A stretch of DNA of 64,000 nucleotides, taken from assembly GCF_031143425.1 (NCBI RefSeq), contig NC_090444.1, positions 54,679,533 to 54,743,532 of the forward strand. The letters are read 5' to 3'. The DNA comes from Pleurodeles waltl. Lineage: Eukaryota; Chordata; Amphibia; Caudata; Salamandridae. The notes beneath the pieces were generated by a model. The model made no database searches and was not told the origin of the DNA. It saw nothing but the letters and a program-made list of their open reading frames with translations. The position numbers and the translations under genes were made by a program. Shown one piece after another: positions 22,361 through 32,836 of the stretch; within the stretch, counting starts at the first letter, position 1, and every line of letters begins with the position of its first letter.

Positions 22361-23311
22361 TAAGTGACTTTAATTCCCGGAATACTCTTCGCTTGCCTTT
22401 CCCCTACCAGTTGCGCTTTGCGGACTGCGTCCAATCCGTGCGCGACCCTTCTCACCAACCGACCTATCCCAGCGCGGCTCCTAGTGACGTCCCACTCACA
22501 CACTGCGGCTGACAAAGTCCTGCGGCTTGTCCTCCTCTCATTCAACTTCACTCATAAACTAACTTTTGCAATATAACGCGAGCACTAACCAAAAAGAAGA
22601 AAACAAATCTGTCGGTTTACTACAGGAAAGGTAATACAATCGCTTCAGAAACCTTAGGGATTTTTCACTAGCCTCGGCAGTTATTCCATCTTTCTCGGTT
22701 TCCCACTTTCGCAAGCAAAATTTGACCCGCAAACTTTACTCTCAACTGATCAATGAACTATTCTAGTGCACTTTAGAATTCGTCAAATCTCAAAGTCGAA
22801 ATTTTCTCTCATTCCTCAATATTCATACCGACTCGTTGACCACGCCCGATCAACCTATTAAACCGACCAGATCACAACATCGACTAAGTGTCTCATACAC
22901 TTTTCAACATACTCCGGAGTCTCTTGACCTCGCAGGGCCCGTCTCAACATGAACAACCACGTGGACAATTTTTCTGCACAAAGCGCCACACACACGTGAA
23001 GTTCGACGACTTCCCTACTCTCACACTTTGGAGTCACACTCCTCTAAAACTTCAACTAGCCCCCTATAATCCTCACAAACTTCTCAATTAATCTGCGGCA
23101 ATAAGCTGTGCAAGCGCAAAACCCTAACTTCACTCATACCGTCACTAGAAACGCCGAAACCATTTTCACACCTCCATGTCCTCCATTCGCAAGCTCCGAG
23201 ATCCCGGGAAAGTCATTGGGGACGTAGGGCATCATCATATCTCCAACTTGTTTTATCAAAGAAAATTCTAACTTGACTCTGTCTATTGTTCGGATGTGGT
23301 CCCAAAGGGCT
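22361..23311 (-). other. ERV 5' leader
   Basis: About 950 bases between the primer-binding site and gag. It should hold the packaging signal and the splice donor for env mRNA, but neither can be placed by eye with confidence. No conserved reading frame. Confidence 0.6.
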
Positions 23312-23330
23312 AAACCATCCTCTGCTACCA
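23312..23330 (-). other. ERV primer-binding site matching initiator tRNA-Met
   Basis: The + strand reads AAACCATCCTCTGCTACCA, the 3' end of vertebrate initiator tRNA-Met including CCA, as I know it. On the minus strand it gives TGGTAGCAGAGGATGGTTT, 19 bases complementary to that tRNA, five bases after the 5' LTR. Confidence 0.85.
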
Positions 23331-23335
23331 TCTAC

Positions 23336-24913
23336 TGATAACGCGTCCAGCCCTTATAAATTACCTGTACCTGGACACGTTGGAGGTCGGTGAATCTTTT
23401 AACCGAGTCAGGCTCTCCTCATCCTAGAATAGTCGAGTCACTCAACTCAATAATCAATAACTATCATAATCAGTAATCAATACTCAATATTAGATCAATA
23501 TAGCACGTCAGAAATCAATAACAGTTGGTATTTCGGCGCACCATGACCTTTCGGTCATGAATAATCACACCAGTTTATTAAAAGTTAGTGAATTTATTTC
23601 TCTATATTAACAAAGCTAACACGATATATACTTGTCTCAAAACCAAATGATACATGTATATGAACATTACTAGCTGTCCATTACGGTGGAAGAAACTCAA
23701 TCTATGCAAAATCTGAACAATAATACATTCAGTTATGGCAATGCAAATCACTAATAGGACTAATTGTATTTGACTGATTTCATACATTGGTCAGCATAAT
23801 AAGATCTCAAATTGATATGGTGCATCGAATGAAAACCTCAACTAACCTCTAATTAGCATTGGCATGTGGGACTTCATGCAAAACGAATTTAGGCAACACA
23901 AATTTGGAAAACTTCTAGCTTGGGCCCTATCAAAATAGCAGTTGGTACCTAAAAGGAAAAACACAATGCATAATACATTTATCCTTTCATATTTACCAAA
24001 TACAAACAGCATTCAAGAATGTCTTCGTCCCTCAGGTACCGGTTCGATCAGCATGGGCAAGTTAAAAGGGGCAAAGTTAAGGGCAAGTTTCCTTGCAGTG
24101 GCAAGGAGAATGGGGCAAAGTTACTGCATGGGCAAGACGGGACAAATCAAAGTTAAAGTCTCTAGGGTGAGAATTCTCAAAGTCTCTTTCTCTCAGATAG
24201 AGAAGAGGGTATCAGGGTGTCGTCCAAAATGGAGTCTGGCATCAGGCTTCAAACTGGCATCGAGGAAAAATGGCTGACTTCTCTTTGTTCAGTAGGTTTA
24301 AGTAAGAAACATTCCAAAATCTGCAGGTTCTTCCATTGGAGGGTTCATAGGTTGGCTTCAAATTGACCAATGAAAATTTGTCTTTTGCTAGCGCTCATTT
24401 ATGCATACTCTGTCCTTGGAGCCTTGGAAAACAAATTGTTACATGGTTTGCCAATTATTTTACTATCTGTACCTTCATTGTCCGCACCTGCAGAGACTGA
24501 CCTTGTATCAAAGGGGATGAAACCAGCCTAGTACGAAACCTTGAAGATAAGTGCATTACTCGTCTCCACTGGAAAAATACAACTTCAAGCAAGAATATAT
24601 GTTTCATTAGTTCAAAGAAAAGCCACGCAGTTAGAATTTGAGACCAGGCAACTAGGCCAAAGCCTCTACTAAATTTAAGCTAAGCAAAACAGTTTTAAAC
24701 ACAAAATCATGGCATACAATTGCAATTATGATGGATTACTACATTTTCAATACTTCATGATTAATAAAGCTCGTTTACAATGATGGCGAACTACCCCGAG
24801 GGCACATTTTCCCTCGTACATTATTTCTTTTACGAGCATCACTCTACATGTTATATGATTCGAATATGCAACACACATGAATATATGTAGGACCCTCTTT
24901 TTCTGCGTCATCA
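23336..24913 (-). repeat. ERV 5' LTR
   Basis: 1578 bp, same length as the 3' LTR, with about 19-20 differences by eye. The outer boundary is the loss of similarity after 24913, and the inner boundary is the start of the primer-binding region. Confidence 0.93.
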
Positions 24914-25245
24914 CAAGTCACGGTGTTTCCTTACACCACAATAGGGGAGAGCTCCATGGGCATTGTGGTGGGTTTTCCCATGCAAAATCCATGGGTTTTG
25001 GCACATTCTGAGTTTTACAAAGATGTGTAAACTTGAGAAGGCATCAAAATCATCACCTCCTCAAGGGAGGAGGTTCGAGGAGAAATACATTTATTTCTCC
25101 ATGTTTTTTCTCCTACTGCGTGTGCTGCATTCTGGAAAAAAAACCTACATGGATTGTTTCTGTGCAGGTGCCTCTTCCTACATAAAACAGCCCTGCCAAC
25201 AAGGCAGACACCCTTGCATCATGGTACAAGGGTGCCTGCGTTGGT
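24914..25245. mobile_element. Right part of the MITE split by the provirus
   Basis: Starts CAAGTCACGGTG and includes TTTCCTTACACC (24926-24937), the partner arm of 10689-10700. Near 25200 it has 'CACCCTTGCATCATGG' and 'CAAGGGTGCCTGCG', another inverted pair. The right boundary is approximate. Confidence 0.55.
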
Positions 25246-25282
25246 GCTAGTGGTATAGAAAAGAAAAGTAGAGAACAGTATG

Positions 25283-26130
25283 GGAGGCAGGAGTGTTATA
25301 GAGAAAAGCAGTAGAGTCAGGAGTTGTGTGGAGCAGAGCAATAGATTCAGGAGTAGTATCGAGAAGAGCAGTAGAGTCAGTAGTGTGATAGAGAAGAGCA
25401 GTAAAGTCAGGAGTAGTATAGAGCAGAGCAGTGGAGTCAGGAGTGGTAAAGAGAGGAGAAGTAGAGTCAAGAGTGGTATAAATATGAGAAGTGGAATCAG
25501 GAGTGGTATTGAGAAGAGCAGTGGAGTCAGGAGTGGAATAGAAAAGAGACGTAGAGTGAAGCATGTGAAAGAGGAGCAGTTGAGAGAAGAATAAGAGAGC
25601 AAGGAGTAGAAGAAAGAACGGAAGAGGAAAGAACAGTAGAGAGAATATCAGTGGGCTGATGAACTGTACAGAGAAGATTGATGCTAGGAAACACGGTGAA
25701 AGAAGGAGAGATGGAGAAAAGAGCTGCAGAAAAAATTTTGGACAGCGAGGAGCGCTAGAAAAGAGTGGTACAGAGAGGTCCAGTGGAGTCAGGAGTGGTA
25801 CGGTGAAGTGCGGGGTGAGGAGTGATAGAAAAAAGAGTGGCAAGAAATAAGAGATTAAGGGACAGATGTAGCAAAGGGTTTTTCCCATTCTGTGTCAATG
25901 GGAAAATGTGTTCGTACATATGGCCTAAGGCACATTAGAGTGAACAGCAATAGAAAGAATAGGGTAGGGTGGAGATCAGTAGAGCTATCAGCAGAATGGA
26001 GATGAGTGTACGTAGGACAGAAGTAAAATGAGGAGTGCTAGTGAAGAGCTGTAGACTGAGGAGTCACAGAGAAAATAGTGCGGGGGAAGACAAATAGGAG
26101 AGTAGAAGAGGGAGAAGAAGGATGATATGA
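25283..26130. repeat. Purine-rich minisatellite
   Basis: Units of roughly 30-33 bp of the form 'AGAGCAGTAGAGTCAGGAGT(G/A)GTAT' run clearly from 25283 to about 25590. The pattern then degrades into GA-rich sequence. The long minus-strand frame across it is only a repeat of Thr/Pro/Leu-rich units. Confidence 0.85.
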
Positions 26131-26338
26131 GAGGGAGGAAATGGGTTCTCTATGAGATAATAGTTTCAGCTGTGTGCAGTTTCTCTGAAGATATTGGAAG
26201 CTTTTTCCCCTTATTTCCAAAGGAGTCAAACCATCTATAAGGATAATTCAGTGTGATGATCTGTGAACAGCCTGTGGCAGTTGTGCTGTTAGCTCAGGAT
26301 GGCTGCGTTTTTAGTTCAATCCTGTTGGTGTTTTACAG

Positions 26339-26485
26339 ATGCACCACATCCGGGGACCTGCCCCAAAATACTAGCTGCGTGCAATCTGCCCCTGCCTCCC
26401 CCAGAGTGCCAAAGCGACACAGACTGTCCGAAGACTGAGAAGTGCTGCAACCTCTGCGGGAAAATATGTGTGTCTGCTGTGAGAG
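26339..26485 (+). CDS. Intact WAP-domain exon
   Basis: A 147-nt internal exon: two bases, 48 codons, one base, phase 1 at both ends. The acceptor is TTTTACAG ending at 26338 and the donor GTAAAG starts at 26486. The translation has the eight WAP cysteines in order: C in GTCPK, C in AACN, C in PECQ, C in TDCP, CC in EKCC, C in LCG and C in KICV. The proline-rich loop between the second and third cysteines (LPLPPPE) is where WAP inhibitors contact proteases, so an inhibitor role is possible but not shown. WAP proteins are secreted and usually built from one or more such exons after a signal-peptide exon. I could not find that first exon or the last exon here. The exon is clearly diverged from the other three copies and is the only one with both splice sites and frame intact. 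Confidence 0.85.
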
Positions 26486-26629
26486 GTAAAGTATCTTCAA
26501 ACAATCTACCATCTTGGGGGTCTGGAGTCAGTTACTAAGCTCTACTGCTTCCTTTCCACATACAGCACCCAAAAACCTTTGAGTGAGTTGTTGGGATTTA
26601 GAAGACCAACATTTCAGAATACTACATGA

Positions 26630-26790
26630 GATAGCATAACACGACATGACATAGCATAACATAACATTGCATAAGATAAGATAAAATGACATGATATACC
26701 ATAGCATCAAATTACATTAAATAGAATAACATGGCATGACATAGCATAATAGAACATTACATAAGATAAATGACATGGCATAACATAACT
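26630..26790. repeat. ACATAGCATA-type microsatellite
   Basis: Degenerate 5-10-bp units of CATAA/CATGA, for example 'ACATAGCATAACATAACATT'. It lies in the intron after the intact WAP exon. Confidence 0.85.
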
Positions 26791-26799
26791 TTATAATTC

Positions 26800-27570
26800 T
26801 ATTGGCCTCACATAATATGATTTCTTTCTCCTGCTGTTCTCATCTTTTTCTTGCTTTGCACAATTTAAGGAGTATATATATGAGTGCACTTGAGTATGAA
26901 TTAAAAACACAATTCAAAATTCTTGAGTATAAAGAACAAAAACGTTCTATTCCATATTGTCTTCCATTATTACACAGTGACAGTCGCTACTGTGTAGTTA
27001 TGATTCACACTACACTTTCCACAGAAAAATATTTTTTTATACTCCCATAAATGTGGCCTTTTTGGATGAGCGTGTGCCAAATTTGGCCTTTGCCTACTGC
27101 AGCAAGGTGAGGTCCAGGTTGTTACACTTCATGCAAACCTGTGCACATTAAAAAGGTTATAGGGAGTCAAAAAATGAGCTTTCCCATTTTAGATCCCATT
27201 ATACATTTTGCTCTCAGTTACAACAACTGAACCTATTCACACTTTGAAACTGGACATTTTCTGGGAAACTATGCTCCTGTAAATCCTTTCAGTAGTTTTT
27301 GAGAGATTGACATTTAAAAAACATGCCAGTGAAATGGTTTGAAATTGTTTTGTATATATTAGCCATTTGAAGTCACAATTTTGAAAAATGATTTCTGTCA
27401 ACTAGATTGCCTGGTAAAGGGTATAATTTTTCCCTGAAAGTTTGATAATCACAATTTTGTAAAAAAAAAAAAAAAAAAAACGAAGCTGATGAAAATTAAT
27501 TTCTACAGAAATGGGAGGGCACTGTGAGACGTGCCACACTATACTCCAGGTGGGTGCTCAGGGCTCTCTG
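26800..27570. other. Intronic or intergenic stretch with a 20-base A run
   Basis: No gene recognised. A run of A at 27461-27480 may mark the tail of an old retroposon, but the sequence before it matches nothing I recognise. Confidence 0.5.
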
Positions 27571-28060
27571 AAACAAGCATTTGCAATGCAACAGGGTCTT
27601 GCATTCCTCCGAGTGAGAGTTATTAGCAGTTGTTAACTCCTAACTGGATTTTTCTTGCCGCATTAAATGGAAAAAAAACGCTCAATCAAGTTGCTTACAG
27701 TTCACTCGTAGTGAAACCTATCGGCAAAAGTGCAATTATCTACGTAACCATCAAAAGTGTAATTAACTATGTAACAGGGTCAATGTTATGTAAAGTGCTC
27801 GACTCCTGCCAAGAGAGATCGCGCTGCGAAAAAAAGATAAAAAGTAGTCCATAAACCCGACGGGAAACAGCGAGCCTCGCATGTTTTCAGTACTTGGTCG
27901 CTGCGCTCTAGGAGGGCTAACCACCCGGAAAAGGCATGACGTATGCGTGCCTTCCACTAATGAAAGCAAGCAGATTTTAACAGGCAAGCCCACGAACCAA
28001 TGAAAGACACTGATGTGACAATGACGGGGCTCCAAGCCCTTTTTTAACTCCTAAATCATC
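27571..28060. repeat. Unclassified interspersed repeat
   Basis: Its beginning (AACAAGCATTTGCAATGCAA through TTTTTCTTGCCGCA) is related to 8112-8215. It contains GC-rich pieces such as 'GACGGGAAACAGCGAGCCTCG'. It is SINE-like in size, but I see no convincing RNA polymerase III boxes. Confidence 0.45.
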
Positions 28061-28098
28061 TCACAAGTGAAACGCATGAGCATTCAGGAAAAACTAAT

Positions 28099-28572
28099 GC
28101 CCAATTTTAGGAAGGGCCTAGCGCCACCTAGTGTCACATTAGCATCATTGTTTGTGGTATACGGAGGTAGATTGGCAAAAACGCTGTCCCCAATTTAGAA
28201 GGTGGTGCAATGCAAGCATTTCACCACTTTGTAAATCTTTGCGCCACATTATGCCTCTGGCAGGCATAATGAATGCAAGGGGGGGGGTGTCCCTCCATTA
28301 GGAGGCCCAGAAAAGTGGGATTCCACTGCGCCATTTTTCTCGTAATTTTAATGACTGCTCAGTGCAGGCATTAAATTGAGGCACACAATTGTTTTATAAT
28401 TGGCCTCTATAAACTTTAGAGGATTAGTGGCAATCAGAAATTATGATGCTATTGATCCTAACATGCGCTGTATCATTAATATGGCGCACACATGGTGGCA
28501 TTAGGGGGGTGCAATTGGCACAAGATAAGTGGCCCTTCATTTAATGAAGCACCACTTTTCCTAAATCTGGGC
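28099..28572. mobile_element. Harbinger-like MITE
   Basis: Ends 'GCCCAATTTTAGGAA' and 'TTTTCCTAAATCTGGGC' are inverted repeats. The interior has the family words 'GCGCCACCTAGTG' and 'GGTGGTGCAATGCAAGCATT'. Boundaries are approximate. Confidence 0.6.
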
Positions 28573-28869
28573 CTAGGTGCACTAGTGTAAAATTTAGATT
28601 TTCATACCCGGGCAGGTGCTGCAGGTCAGGCCAAAGATCAAACCTTCTGGGCAACTCGTAGTGTGCTCATCAAAACGCAGTGATGAAGGGTAGATGGCCG
28701 GTGAATGACATACATAAAAAAAAAACTTTTAAAAACCTATCAATTCACAGAAAAACACACAGTTAAAGGTTGCTACTGTTTCAGTGAATACAAAACCATG
28801 AAACCACTGAAATTAGCTATTTATGCTAAGCACTGCAGACACGCCATACCTCACACCATATTCCTTGTT

Positions 28870-28947
28870 GTACCCGTTTGCTGAGGGAGCTTGATTAAAA
28901 GCTTTAGGAAAAAAGCTTTTAATCAAGCTCCCTCAGCAAACGGGTAC
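28870..28947. repeat. Perfect 36-bp inverted repeat with 6-base loop
   Basis: Arms 28870-28905 and 28912-28947 are exact reverse complements with no mismatch, and the loop is AGGAAA. It is not part of a recognisable element and has no coding frame. Confidence 0.97.
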
Positions 28948-29074
28948 ACTGGGTGTGGCACATGTTACAACGTGCATTGCCCACATTGCATGCAAAACTG
29001 GGGAATTTCAGGCATTTTAAAGGACTCTAATCACTGAAATACACCTGACCTGTCACTGTGGTTCTTCAGTGAGT

Positions 29075-29495
29075 AACTAATGGAAGCCTCCCTTTAACAC
29101 CTGTTCTGAGCAGGCATTAAACGTGTCAAAAACAATGACACATAAAAATCTCTTGACTTTCTTTGCAGAATTCTTTTGCCTCCGCTAACAGGGGAATGCC
29201 CCCTTTGCATACATCATGCCTGGTGCAGGCATAGTATTGTGCAATGACACATAAAAATCTCTTGACTTTCTTAGCAGAATTCTTTTGCCTCCGCTAACAG
29301 GGGAATGCCCCCTTTGCATACATCATGCCTGGTGCAGGCATAGTATTGTGCAAAAGGTTGCAAAGTGGTGCAATGCATGCATTGCAACATTTTGTAAATA
29401 AGCCGCAGCGTTTTTGGCCTTCTAATGCCACAGTATTTTAAAAAGAATGATGCTAATGTGGCATTAGAATGGTGCTAGGAGCTGCTAAATGTCCC
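29075..29495. mobile_element. Truncated MITE with internal 109-bp tandem duplication
   Basis: Related to MITE B (2664-3157): 'TAATGGAAGC(C/T)(T/C)CC', 'TGAGCAGGCATTAA', 'GGGGAATGCCCCCTTTGCATAC', 'AATGCATGCATTGC'. The right end is followed by TTA at 29496-29498. The left end is missing. Units 29133-29241 and 29242-29350 are a tandem duplication with one visible difference (TTTGCAG against TTAGCAG). Confidence 0.65.
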
Positions 29496-29498
29496 TTA

Positions 29499-30017
29499 GG
29501 CTTTTGGTCTAAGTTTACCTTTGTGAATCGGGGCAATGGTGTGGTATCAGAACATAGCTCGCAGGTAGGGTTGCCACCTAGCCGGTTCTCACCTAAATCA
29601 CCTAATGCCGGTATTTTTAACCCTTATCTATACACACATCAAACAGCACACACAAATAGAAAGCCTTTTTACATGTGCTAATGATCCCTGGCTAACTATT
29701 AAAGTAAACAAAGGCAGAAAGTCATGTTACAAGTGAATTCATACGCTGTTGTTTGCAGTCCTATTTGGTGTCACTTCCGGGTCTTTGGAGATTCTGAAAG
29801 CAACAACACTGCACTCAGAAAATTGTCTGGCGGGGGTATCAAGCCTTAAATACAGAGACGTCATTTAGGGGTCACCAGGGGTGTAGGTGAAAGTCATAAT
29901 ATATTCATCAATCCTTCATTCCCTCCATACGATTCTGTGAGAAATAGCAGAATTAGGCCAGACTCATCCTTTCACTAGATGTGTCTATTAATGGAACGTC
30001 AAGATATATATATCATA
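29499..30017. other. Non-coding stretch
   Basis: No gene or element recognised between the MITE and the second duplicated WAP segment. Confidence 0.4.
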
Positions 30018-30200
30018 CCTAATCTACTATGAGGGGGACCCAGAAGTGCATAAGTGGCTCCCACTGTAACTTACTTAAGTAGGATTGTTTACTTATGTAT
30101 GTAACATAATTCCCTATTTTAGAGGTCACACCTTCTTATGCATGTGACTTGAAAGATAAAAATAATGAAAAACAATCTCACTCACATGTATGCATGCCAA
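30018..30200. repeat. Local duplicate of 32100-32345
   Basis: Shared landmarks are 'CTAATCTACTATG(A)GGGG', 'ACTTATGTATGTAACATAATTCCC' against the 32180 version, and the later 'CATGTGTGCATGC'-type sequence. It flanks the WAP pseudoexon segment on one side, and the partner flanks it on the other. Confidence 0.65.
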
Positions 30201-30204
30201 GTGC

Positions 30205-31220
30205 ATAATGGGCACATTACACCTCACACATATTCATTACACTGCCAGCAAAAAAGTAATAGCACAAAACAGTGTTAAAAGATAAGGAATTCCATACATA
30301 AAATGTGTTACTCTACTATCTTCCATACGACAGGGGTGTGTCTAACTGGGACTGTGATGAATGTCTGCTGTGATGTACACATATCTTGAGTTACGATGTT
30401 AGTAATTTCAACCAGGGCATAACACTGATAAGTCCTTCTCATTTTCTAAGCAATTCTGGGACTTATAGGATGTTTTTCCTACTGAAAATCTCTGGGTGAG
30501 GTCATTGTGTAGTTCACATGTGAAATCCACAGTTGATTACTTTGCATCATAAAGGCATGAACTATCTCTGCAAATGTTGTTTTATTAACAGATAAGTCTG
30601 GTGTGTGCCCTACAGTTATATAAACCTGCATGATCATTCCTCTGCCCAGAACATGCAACAGTGACAGCGACTGTTTTGGGTCAAAAAGTGCTGCCAGCAT
30701 GGCTGTGGCTTTGGATGTATAGACCCTGTGACAGGTACAGTACTAGTACAAACCTGTGTATGAACAGGGCACAGATTCACTGCTCTGATCCCATTACAGC
30801 TTATTAGATAATGTGATGTTTACACCATAGAGATCTCTTTGGAAACTCCAAGCTGAATACCAGTGGTCCATAATCTAACCTTAAATTTACAAAAGTTGTA
30901 AGAAATGTACTAAGTGTATGCCTAATTATAGCCCCATTTTGGAGATCACATGGACATCGTACATGCTGTATTGCTCATTCTTAAACTGTACTCTTTACCA
31001 TTCCAAAACATTTATCAGTAGAAGCCCTGCATTGTATGTGGGGCTCTTGTTAGATGGAATCACAAATGTTTCTTTATTTAACTACACGACTTGCATCTGG
31101 TGTAGGATCCTTCTACAGCAATGAAAAGATCTGAACCACAGCAAAGAGTTGTACTCAGCAAGGCAGGGAGAAGGAAGAAACTGCCAAATTAAGCAACAGT
31201 GCCCAATCCTATATTACAGA
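30205..31220 (+). repeat. Duplicated WAP-locus segment, copy 2
   Basis: Colinear with 420-1450, including exon and introns. Small insertions and deletions and many substitutions show that the duplication is not recent. Confidence 0.85.
30592..30734 (+). pseudogene. WAP pseudoexon with stop and frameshift
   Basis: Partner of 817-960. It is 143 nt, one base shorter than its sister. An in-frame TAA at 30621-30623 lies just after the first cysteine, and a one-base loss near 30678 shifts the frame before the CC pair. The acceptor (AACAG, ending 30591) and donor (GTACAG, from 30735) look normal. It would therefore still be spliced but would end translation. Confidence 0.85.
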
Positions 31221-32099
31221 ATGAATCACATGGCAATCTACCCCACTCATAAAGCAGTGATTCCTTCTCAGAAACATGCAACTACCGGCAGAAATCACCT
31301 CAGATGAGAGAAACTGCTGAGCAAAAAAGTGACAGCCTCAATCCAGCCCCAATATAGCCAGCAACACAGGGCCATTGCACTCAGTCAGCAGTAGAGTTGA
31401 ATTGCCATCGTAAGGATAGGCATCGATCATGTGATGCCCAACAGATAGAGCCATATTTACCTGTAAAGAAGCATCATCACTGATCCGTGCAACCTCCTAA
31501 ACTGGCAAATGCCCATGCAATAAAAAGAACAAAATATCTTGGAGGGAAATAAGAGAGAATTTCGGTCCAGCACACGTCTTCCCAGTCAATACTGTGCTTA
31601 GCAAACAAGGAGGGCTGTTCTGTAAAGAAGCCAGATTAGCCAGACTATGGTAAAAAGGTCCCTTCAGTTTCACAGGAGTAGCCTTTATAGGATGCACAGT
31701 ACCTCACCCACCAATGCTGTATGCTTCAGTATCAGGTCATCAACATTGTGGGGTCTATGGATCCCCAGACTACTCCTGGTCACAGGTTTATCCTCTTTGT
31801 CGGAGGGGAGCTCCAATAATCAACACAGCCGCCAGGGGGCTCTTCTACAGAGATCTTTTCCTGTCTGTTTGTCTGATGGTGTTCAGTCTTAAAACAATCC
31901 TTCTTTTGTGCTGTGAGTGCAGATCAGGGTGGTGCCAATAAATAAAATAACACCCAAATCAATGTTATTCCGGGTGGATGTCCTTGTTAAGGTAAAAAGA
32001 AGTCTAACATCTGCGATGTGGACTGTCCCAGTGTTCAGTATGTAGCCAAAATGTGTCCTAGAGGGTCAATGGCAATTCATCAGGACCATAATCAAAAAC
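31221..32099. other. Non-coding stretch
   Basis: No gene recognised. Only short frames without family resemblance are present. Confidence 0.45.
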
Positions 32100-32345
32100 A
32101 TCTAATCTACTATGGGGGACAACCCAAGGGGCAGAAATGGTGCCCTCTGTAAGTAACTTAAATACAATGGTTTACTTATATATATATGACATAATCCCCC
32201 ATTTTGAGGGGTTACGCTGTTTTATGCATTTTACCTGAAAGCTAAACATTACAACAAATAAACAACACATATTAAAAACCTGCAATATTGTTTTGTGCTT
32301 TAAAATGTGTACTGTGTCACCAAATTGCACGCACATGTGTGCATG
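32100..32345. repeat. Local duplicate of 30018-30200
   Basis: See the partner for landmarks. It is followed directly by a MITE. Confidence 0.65.
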
Positions 32346-32349
32346 CTGA

Positions 32350-32836
32350 GGTGGATATTTACAAGAAAGGGGTGCATCAGTCCTGATGTGCCACTCTTCT
32401 TGCTTCACCCTTGCCCCACCTAACGACACCATGGTTGTGCCATATTTAGAATGCGGCGCACCCTGGCGGTCGTTAGCACAACATCGTCACAATTCTTGAC
32501 ACTGTAGCGGCGCTTTCCTGTACTAGCGTGAATAGCGACAATAGTGCAGCAAAGCAAAGGCAGACCCATGGGTGGGTCATTTGAATGCGTGCCTTGAGCA
32601 GGCTTTAAAAATGATGGAAAAAATGGTGCAGTGAAATGATGTCAATTTCCCTGCACCATTTTTTTGGGCCTTCCTGCACAGAAACACCCCCTTGCATACA
32701 TTATATCTGGCGCAGGCATAATGTGGCACAAGGGGTTACAAAGTGGCGCAATGCGTGCATTTCTCTACTTTGTAATATATGGCGCGGGGGAAAGGCAATG
32801 ATGCTATTGCGGTGCTAAGGTAGCACAATGTACCCC
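32350..32836. mobile_element. Harbinger-like MITE
   Basis: Left end 'GGTGGATATTTACAAG', right end 'AGCACAATGTACCCC', with TTA at 32837-32839 and TGA at 32347-32349 (one mismatch). The empty partner near 4775 reads 'CCTAAGTGTCATAG' where this locus reads 'CCCCTTAGTGTCATAG', which supports the right boundary. Confidence 0.6.

Larger units (their letters stand above)
10712..24913 (-). mobile_element. Endogenous retrovirus, complete structure, disabled
   Basis: A 14.2-kb provirus on the minus strand in the order LTR, primer site, gag-pro-pol, env, purine tract, LTR. The two LTRs are both 1578 bp and differ by eye at about 19-20 positions (roughly 1.2%), so the insertion is fairly young. Flanks are CTAG (10708-10711) and CAAG (24914-24917), an imperfect 4-bp target duplication. 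Breaks are an in-frame TAG in gag, an in-frame TAG in reverse transcriptase next to a changed catalytic motif, a frameshift before RNase H, a TAA after integrase and a TAA in env. A 601-bp MITE later inserted between pol and env. The Pol and Env types place it among gamma/epsilon-like retroviruses. It cannot make functional virus as it stands. Confidence 0.92.

Noticed and set aside
25219..25888. Minus-strand frames of 127 and 213 codons
   Set aside because: They follow the minisatellite unit and merely repeat it in translation.
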